This document shows, piece after piece, positions 51,125-57,244 of a stretch of 57,244 nt of DNA. The notes under the pieces were generated by a model that was not told the DNA's origin, made no database searches, and was given only the letters and a program-made list of their open reading frames with translations. How positions within the stretch are numbered: the first letter of the stretch is position 1; each line of letters opens with the position of its first letter. The stretch is from Stramenopiles sp. TOSAG23-2 (Eukaryota > Sar): the NCBI GenBank assembly GCA_900128395.1, contig LT649257.1, positions 1-57,244 on the forward strand. The letters are read 5' to 3'. Made by a program: the position numbers and the translations under genes.

Positions 51125-51211
51125 TTAAACTGTTGTGATGCAATCCTGGCAATACCAGCTGGACCAGGTTAAGGTAACTTCTTTCAGCACACATAGAAGC
51201 CGTTTTATTAT

Positions 51212-51267
51212 ATGAGTGAAAATTCGATTCATTTAACACTAATAACAATGAAAGGGACGCACTTTAA
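51212..51267. repeat. Orphan copy of the foldback element's right end
   Basis: About 52 bp (gtgaaaattcgattcattta onward) are identical to the last part of the foldback element 140 bp to the left, and end at the same cact followed by TTAA (51264-51267). No matching left end is seen. It is either a remnant of a second element or a duplicated terminus. Confidence 0.8.
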
Positions 51268-51356
51268 AGCTTTTTCTTCTCCTTTTGCGTGAGGTATTGG
51301 CTGCAAACCCTATCAATTATAGTACAGTCTTTTTTTGAGAATTAACCTTAAGTCTT

Positions 51357-51647
51357 GGAGATACGTATCAAATTTGATACGTATCTCCACCTGTCACTTA
51401 ACAGGTAATAGCATTGCACTCCCAAAATATATTATGTTTTGCCATTCGTAAATTATTAAAACTGGTCAATATACCACAAATAAATTGACAAAAGCGGATA
51501 TTTAAATCAGATACGTATCAAATTTGATACGTATCTCCACCTGTCACTTAACAGGTAATAGCATTGCACTCCCAAAATATATTATGTTTTGCCATTCGTA
51601 AATTATTAAAACTGGTCAATATACCACAAATAAATTGACAAAATCGG
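51357..51647. repeat. 150-bp tandem duplication headed by a palindrome
   Basis: The segment from 51361 (atacgtatcaaatttgatac) to about 51496 is repeated from 51511 to about 51646, a period of 150 bp, with near-perfect identity. Each copy begins with a perfect palindrome: 32 bp at 51357-51388, and 28 bp at 51509-51536 where the outer bases differ. The repeat lies between mobile-element remnants and has no ORF. Confidence 0.9.
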
Positions 51648-52201
51648 CATAAGCTGTGGTACTCCCTCAATTCGCACAAAACGTCATGATCGTCATGACA
51701 CCTCGTTTCTATTTTATAATACTGTGTAGTATATACACACTCCCTAGCTGTAATGCAATATCATTTGTATTGCTATTTTCAGCTAGCATAACAACTTCTT
51801 CTAAAAAGCTGCTGTGATGGTAGCTCATTTTTAATAGGTTCACATCAGCCAGACAGCACTAGGTTAGCCTGGTTAGAGCTATAGCTGGTTAGCATCGTCA
51901 TATAGTCATCTTCAACAAGGGCCATAATTTTTTTTCAATTTCGTAAGAAGCCAACCTGGCCAGCCAGCCAGCTGGCCACCTGCTAAGGCCTGCAAGACGT
52001 CTCGAAAGTGTAAAGAAGTGCTTGTTTTGTTTATTCTCCATACTTACACTATAATAACGTAATAACTGTCAGAGCCACTAAATATATACATAGATATAGA
52101 ATACTATATAGACTTCCTTCATATATCAAGTTGTATATATACAACACATTGTTGATCAAGTGAATATAACTGTAATTAGTTTTGGAAGGCAATAAAACAT
52201 A
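51648..52201. other. Intergenic, with GC-rich repetitive islands
   Basis: No gene is seen. It contains the interrupted palindrome gtcatgatcgtcatgac near 51684. GC-rich islands lie at 51841-51895 (ggttagcctggttag) and 51950-51995 (ggccagccagccagctggcc), like those of the head-to-head gaps. Confidence 0.4.
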
Positions 52202-52636
52202 ATGGATCTCGCAACAGCTGGCGGTTTATGTCTCTTTTTTGCTTGTATGTGTTTCGTCAGTTGTTTCTTTGTTAACTTTAGTGACGATCAAGACGCAGGC
52301 GAACAAAAAGATGACGTAAAATATGAAAATGGCTCGGATAACTTTATCCCTTTTGCTATAAATGTGAAAATAGTTCCAGCATGTTTAATAATTGCGGAAG
52401 AAAAAAGCAGCGTACAACATAAGCACGTTATTATTAGTAATAATGAAACAAATATCTTAAACGTATAAAAATTAGATTGTATATACAAAATTCAAGGTAC
52501 AATTTATAATTCCACAGTTTTAAATTGCACTGAATATAACACGGAAAGTTTACGCAATGGTGGGGTATTATCTCCTCTTAATTTCTATTACAGCGACAAG
52601 TTTAAATACTCGCTGCGTACAGAAATAGAGGAATAA
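52202..52636 (+). pseudogene. Small membrane/secreted protein with in-frame stop
   Basis: The frame opens at ATG 52202 and encodes 88 aa: a hydrophobic N-terminus (residues about 7-25) and then a polar region. TAA at 52466-52468 ends it. The same frame then stays open for another 55 codons (KLDCIYKIQGTIYNSTVLNC onward) to a TAA at 52634-52636, and the composition stays protein-like, with NST and NCT sequons. A GT-AG intron across the stop (52463-52517) does not restore the frame. It may be a premature stop, a sequence error, or chance. I do not recognise the protein. It would be the second same-strand neighbour pair in the window. Confidence 0.35.
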
Positions 52637-53517
52637 ACTTTTAATGTGCACATTGTACATGTAAGAAGAAAAATATAGAAATTTTTGACGTTCTCAAACA
52701 AATGGAATAGATTGAACTTTCTATTGATACTCATCAAAAATGGTCAAAAATGCAATATGGGAACTAAAATGGTGAATATTGAATATCCATCAAACTATAT
52801 CATATTACATGGATGTGGTATTAAAAACATTTAGCATTAAAATATATAAGAGTAAACATAAGAAGAAGCGACATTAACAAGATTATATGAAGATGAAAGA
52901 GATTAGAAGAAATTGTCACCCTGTCTACATTTTTATACACACAAAAGTTTCGAATTCCTAGTTTAGTCTGCGTCGTGTATTTTTTTGAGAGTGACTCCCA
53001 AAATTTTAAAATAATAAAGTACCTTTTAAGTTTTAAGGATTTTACAACATAATGCACTAATGGGCAATTAAGATTTATAAAATTGTATACTTTAAGTACT
53101 AACAACTCTAATGTTCCTCTATGTATCAGCACCAATACCCAATATTTGTGAAGGCATTATATATGGACACAGCACTAGCTCTAGCTATAATTCTCAAAGT
53201 CTATTTCTTCTGGAGAAGAGGCTAACTGGCGGCTAATGGCTAGAGCTAACTGGCTAAATAAAGGCTGGAAACATTAACATCATCAGCACATCCATCATCA
53301 TCACATCATTTTTTTTTTTTTTGAATAATAAATATACATTATATCATAAAAATAAAAACTATTTCAACCAATATGACATAACTTTGTATGTAGAACAAAA
53401 CAAGGATATATATACAATTGCAACCAATATATATATACAAATAATTACATTATCATTTATCTCTCTTCTTGATTGGTCCACTAATAATAAGATTTAGTTG
53501 ACAGTATAATAATAACA
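52637..53517. promoter_or_regulatory. Upstream region of the amino-acid transporter
   Basis: AT-rich. A GC-richer island of gctagagct/taactggc words lies at 53165-53270 (including gctaactggcggctaatggc), followed by catcatca repeats, a poly-T run and (TA)n tracts. No gene is supported. Confidence 0.4.
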
Positions 53518-55353
53518 ATGTCTTATTCAAACGGAGCGGAACATTTATTATCTTCCAATAATAATAGAAAACAACCAATACCATCACCATATCGTAAAGA
53601 AAGATCATCATTTGATTCAGATGATTCAGATGAGAATCGTCATGGTGATCGACGCTCGGTGCAAATTATTGGATATTTACCTGATTTAAAACCATTCATA
53701 CAGCCTACGGAGGAGGAACGTTTATTAAGTGAAAATGCACGCAGGGTCCATTTTAATGATGATATTATGGACAATACTAATACTGGTAATGATGATAGTT
53801 TATTATTTTCCCCTCCACAAACTCCATTTTTACGTATGTTTGATTCAAAAGAAGCGTTTTCATCATGGTTCCGTGAAGGTAGTGTGCGTGGATCTGTATT
53901 TAACCTGTGCAGTGCAACATTAGGTGCTGGTGCATTAGCATTACCATATGCATTTTCACGTGCTGGATGGTTACTTGGTTTTTTTATGTTAATAGTTGGT
54001 GCTATTGGTACGATTTTTTCCATACGAATGCTTGTAGTTGCACGTGATTTGACTGGTTATACCTCATATGAAGATTTGACTGTGAAATTATTTGGTAGAA
54101 AAATGGGATTATTGGTTGAAGTGAACATTATCGTTTTTTGTTTTGGTACTGGCGTTGCATATTTAATTGCAGTGGGAGATATCCTAGAACCAGTCTTTGA
54201 AAATACGGGACTTGGACCATGGATTGCTGGGATTAAACCTGGCACACCATGGGATGAGGAATCAAGACGACATGTACGTGTCTTGGCCATGTCAATCTTT
54301 TTTGCTGTATTGATGTTTCCATTATCATTATTGGAACGTATTAATTCATTAAGATTTACAAGTTTTTTTGGTGTGTTTAGCATATGTTACTTAGTATTTG
54401 CTACAGTATACCATTCAACAAATACAATGATACAAGAAGGTTTTGATGTAACATGGGGTGAAGCGAAATTAATTAATTTTAATATATTGGACTTTGCACA
54501 GGCTATGCCAATTATCATGTTTGCATTTACATGCCAAGTAAATGTTTTTTCAATTTATGATGAGTTAGAACGGCCATCTCCACGTCGAATGGGTAAAGTG
54601 ACAAATTGGGCTATTTTTGTATGTATTGCCGTATATGCATTAACTGGCATGTTTGGTTCTCTTTTGTATCACAAAGATACAAATCCAAATATTTTAAATA
54701 ATTTTTTAGCTGATCAAGCAAAACATCGTGCTGATAATAATAGCGATGAAGAAGGAGGTGGTCAAAATTTAATATTATTGTTATCATTTGTTGCAATGGC
54801 ATTAACAATTGTCATGGCATTTCCATTAGTAGTATTTCCATGTAGATATACATTAGATGTTATGCTATATCATGATGCAGAGCCGAGTTGGTGTAGACAT
54901 TTTGTTTTAACTGCTGTTATTTGTGGATGTACATTGTTGGTATCATTGTTTGTACCAAATATTAGTATCGTCTTCCAATTAATGGGTGGCACAACAAGTG
55001 CATTTGTATGTTTTGTATTACCTGCTGCATTTGCAATACATTTAGAAGGTCAACAACGATTGCAAGATGAACGAGGATTAAATACCAAGCAAACACCTTT
55101 ATATGGAAGTATGGCAGGTAATGATAATAATGTTGATATTGGTAATAATAGTAATAATAATAACAATGGAAATGATACGAATAATAATAATAATGGTTAC
55201 AAGCCAATTTTAACCAATAATAATAAAATCAATGTTAGACGTATATCACGTTGCGAAGTGTATGGTTCATGGATGCTTGCAACAATGGGAGTATTAGTTG
55301 GCCTTGTTTCTACCACGGTAACAATTTATAATTTAGTTACAAATAAAAATTGA
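53518..55353 (+). CDS. AAAP-family amino-acid transporter (SLC38/AVT type)
   Basis: A 611-aa polytopic membrane protein. The hydrophilic N-terminus (about 120 residues, Ser/Asp/Arg-rich) is cytosolic. The first membrane segment holds the family signature SVFNLCSATLGAGALALPYA. About ten more segments follow, with the usual pattern (FCFGTGVAYLIAVGD; MPIIMFAFTCQVNVFSIYDEL; PLVVFPCRYTLDVML; LMGGTTSAFVCFVLPAAFAI). An Asn-rich loop near residues 540-565 precedes the last helix. These are marks of the SLC38/vacuolar AVT transporters, which move neutral amino acids with H+ or Na+. Substrate and membrane cannot be told. It is tail-to-tail with the methyltransferase across 202 bp. Confidence 0.9.
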   Translation: MSYSNGAEHLLSSNNNRKQPIPSPYRKERSSFDSDDSDENRHGDRRSVQIIGYLPDLKPFIQPTEEERLLSENARRVHFNDDIMDNTNTGNDDSLLFSPPQTPFLRMFDSKEAFSSWFREGSVRGSVFNLCSATLGAGALALPYAFSRAGWLLGFFMLIVGAIGTIFSIRMLVVARDLTGYTSYEDLTVKLFGRKMGLLVEVNIIVFCFGTGVAYLIAVGDILEPVFENTGLGPWIAGIKPGTPWDEESRRHVRVLAMSIFFAVLMFPLSLLERINSLRFTSFFGVFSICYLVFATVYHSTNTMIQEGFDVTWGEAKLINFNILDFAQAMPIIMFAFTCQVNVFSIYDELERPSPRRMGKVTNWAIFVCIAVYALTGMFGSLLYHKDTNPNILNNFLADQAKHRADNNSDEEGGGQNLILLLSFVAMALTIVMAFPLVVFPCRYTLDVMLYHDAEPSWCRHFVLTAVICGCTLLVSLFVPNISIVFQLMGGTTSAFVCFVLPAAFAIHLEGQQRLQDERGLNTKQTPLYGSMAGNDNNVDIGNNSNNNNNGNDTNNNNNGYKPILTNNNKINVRRISRCEVYGSWMLATMGVLVGLVSTTVTIYNLVTNKN

Positions 55354-55555
55354 TTTGTATGATGTGGAATATTTAGAGAGAGAAGTTGGAGAGCGAAACG
55401 TGAGAAAAGGTCTAGAAGAGAGAGCCTAAGATTTTAAAAAAATATACGAACGTGACGCGTCGTCGTAAAATATTTTTCTTTTTTATGCATATGATATCAT
55501 ACGTATTGTATTTTTTAACACACATCTCTCTTTTTTTTTTACAAAAAGAAGTTGT

Positions 55556-57070
55556 CTATATTCCCTTCTTTGCCTCGACAAACAAACTAAAATATTTTTT
55601 CTTTCCCTTTTCATCTTCATAATAATGTTCTGCTGCTTCTGAAATATGATCAATTTGCAAATCTTTAAATTTACTACCCATGAATGTTGATTGAATAATA
55701 TCATCACTTTGAAATCCAGAACGCATCAACGCACCTTTCAACGTTTCAAAATCAAAACCGGTTTTATGTGGATTTGTCATATCCAATGATGTTTCCATTC
55801 CTCCTAAATATCTTAATGTTACTGGTAACCTTGTACCAGTAATTGGATCATCCGATACCCATTGCCAAGATGCCCAATTTTGACGTGCAGCTTTCCAAAA
55901 TGGGGCTGGATCTTCTGCTGGAGATATCTTTCTATCACTAGACACATATTGTTCCAACCATGTACGCGCATTTGGAACTATTAAACGCAATACACCACCT
56001 GGTTTCAATACACGATAAATTTCATTCAAAACATAATTTGTATCATCTGGGTATCGTATATGTTCTAGAGTATGTGCAGCATAAACGTATGAACATGTTG
56101 ATTGGTCCATTGGCAACGGGTTTGATGCAATACTCATTGATAATTCAACTGGTCTTGGACCTGGTTTTGTACGTATGGCACGTGTACCGACAATATCAAT
56201 ATTTAACCACCCTAACAATGCACTATCTCCAGCAGCACCTAATTGAACTTTTAAATTTCCTTTTTGACTATCTGTTAATAATTGTGCTGGAATATTTTGT
56301 AATTGTTTATTATTTGCTATTTCCGATAATTTTTCAACATGTTCCACTGCACGTGCTACTAATAAACGAGCTTGCAACAATAGTACACTTGCCTCCGTTC
56401 CTGAATTTTCAACATATACTTCACTTGGCAATGCAGATAATGCTGCAGTTAAATCTAATAATTGTGGTATTAAACTTCTTGCCGATTGCTTCATCATATT
56501 TATCTCAGCTGCTCCAGCAGATGTTTTTGGTGTTGGTACAAATCCTTGTTGCATACTTCCTTGTTGATCATCTTCACCCTCATCATCCATTCTTGCACGT
56601 ATACCTTTCCTAGAAATTTTCTTCACAGAACCTTTTTTAACATTATTATTATTATGTTCAATATCTGCTCCTCCTGCTTTTGATACCGATAAATCTACTA
56701 TTTTTTTTCCATTATTTTTTTGATTAAATTGTGTTGGTATTTGTATTACATTATATTTTCTCTTTCTTTTTTTAGCATTTTCTTTCACAATTCTATCTAA
56801 CACGGTTGTTATACTATGCAACGTTTGCTTTACACGTACATCGTCTAAATTTTGAACATTTGTCGATGTCCCTAATGTGACTAGATCATTTGCTGCGGAT
56901 AACGATGCAATTCCAAGTGCTGAACCATTTGACGTCAAGCGTCTTCCCATATACCTAAATATTAAAAATAAACAGATAATACTTCCAATGCAACATGTTA
57001 TTAAACGTATAAATTGATATCGTAACGATGATGATCCATTCCGCCTTTTTTTACTGCCATTCCCTTGCAT
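55556..57070 (-). CDS. Type II membrane protein with methyltransferase-11 domain
   Basis: A 504-aa protein. A basic N-terminus is followed by a single TM (about residues 21-44, ITCCIGSIICLFLIF), then a long low-complexity and helical stem (about 45-265). The C-terminal domain is a Rossmann-type SAM methyltransferase. It has VQLGAAGDSALLGWLNIDI in place of motif I, CSYVYAAHTLEHIRYPD, and the late motif VLNEIYRVLKPGGVLRLIVP. The LEH and LKPGG motifs are type-11 hallmarks. The motif I loop reads GAAGD rather than the common GCG. Topology suggests an ER/Golgi lumenal enzyme. Substrate is unknown. Confidence 0.82.
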   Translation of the reverse strand: MQGNGSKKRRNGSSSLRYQFIRLITCCIGSIICLFLIFRYMGRRLTSNGSALGIASLSAANDLVTLGTSTNVQNLDDVRVKQTLHSITTVLDRIVKENAKKRKRKYNVIQIPTQFNQKNNGKKIVDLSVSKAGGADIEHNNNNVKKGSVKKISRKGIRARMDDEGEDDQQGSMQQGFVPTPKTSAGAAEINMMKQSARSLIPQLLDLTAALSALPSEVYVENSGTEASVLLLQARLLVARAVEHVEKLSEIANNKQLQNIPAQLLTDSQKGNLKVQLGAAGDSALLGWLNIDIVGTRAIRTKPGPRPVELSMSIASNPLPMDQSTCSYVYAAHTLEHIRYPDDTNYVLNEIYRVLKPGGVLRLIVPNARTWLEQYVSSDRKISPAEDPAPFWKAARQNWASWQWVSDDPITGTRLPVTLRYLGGMETSLDMTNPHKTGFDFETLKGALMRSGFQSDDIIQSTFMGSKFKDLQIDHISEAAEHYYEDEKGKKKYFSLFVEAKKGI

Positions 57071-57244
57071 ATTTCAAGTTTTGTTATTATACATATATAT
57101 ATATATATGAAGAAATGATACGTCTCTTTACGAAATCTATACCTATACAAATATATAATTTGGATATGTACATGTTTCTATTTTTTCTTTCATTTTTTTA
57201 AGAAAAGAAAAAAGGCTGGAAAAGGGAGAGGGGGGGGGGGGAAA
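57071..57244. other. Contig end, low complexity
   Basis: 5' flank of the methyltransferase gene, with a (TA)n tract, a pyrimidine/purine-rich run, and a terminal gagagg followed by a G run. The poly-G end may be where assembly stopped. Confidence 0.4.

Noticed and set aside
55960..56613. 217-aa plus-strand ORF inside the methyltransferase gene
   Set aside because: Leu/His-rich antisense shadow without independent support.

Overview
This is a nuclear contig from a single-celled eukaryote. The window is clearly AT-rich, with poly-Asn runs, (TA)n tracts and long AT-only gaps. It uses the standard code and has very few, very short introns: three can be placed by homology, of 81, 79 and 103 bp. 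The gene content includes RPB2, LSM5, a mitochondrial AAA protease with a presequence, JTB, HEATR5, a plant/protist-type class II PRPP synthase and several secretory-pathway glycan enzymes. It fits an algal or protist lineage such as a stramenopile, but the sequence does not fix the taxon.

Layout, left to right: a small membrane ORF with a duplicated 5' end; JTB-like protein (-); class II ribose-phosphate pyrophosphokinase (+, one intron); a 2213-aa HEATR5/Laa1-type protein (-); a four-TM protein with a Gly-rich tail (+); a NOTUM/pectinacetylesterase-family hydrolase (-, one intron); RNA polymerase II subunit RPB2 (+); a leucine-rich-repeat gene broken by a frameshift (-); a Tim21/Coa1-like mitochondrial protein (+); an EF-hand protein (-); LSM5 (+); a Gln-rich coiled-coil protein (-); a 6.6-kb P-superfamily transposon; GH27 alpha-galactosidase (+, one intron); GT31 glycosyltransferase (-); FkbM methyltransferase (+); a coiled-coil protein (-); membrane-anchored M14 carboxypeptidase (+); m-AAA protease (-); TauD-type dioxygenase (-); a repeat-rich gap with a TTAA foldback element; a small broken membrane-protein gene (+); an AAAP amino-acid transporter (+); and a type-11 methyltransferase (-).

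Three observations stand out. (1) Gene strands alternate almost perfectly: 21 of 22 neighbouring pairs are opposite. Head-to-head gaps carry short GC-rich repetitive islands, and tail-to-tail gaps share other motifs. (2) The introns of two unrelated genes (PRPP synthase and the NOTUM-like hydrolase) align without gaps over 73 nt at about 77% identity, which suggests an introner-like intron family. (3) The P-type transposon has terminal inverted repeats whose near-identical cores (about 280 bp) lead up to the start codons of two convergent ORFs. One is a decayed transposase and the other an intact, unrecognised 565-aa protein. The element sits in a head-to-head gap and keeps the strand alternation. 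There is also a perfect 129-bp palindrome inside it, a TTAA-flanked foldback element, a dispersed fragment of the LRR array, and twin 11-bp minisatellites.
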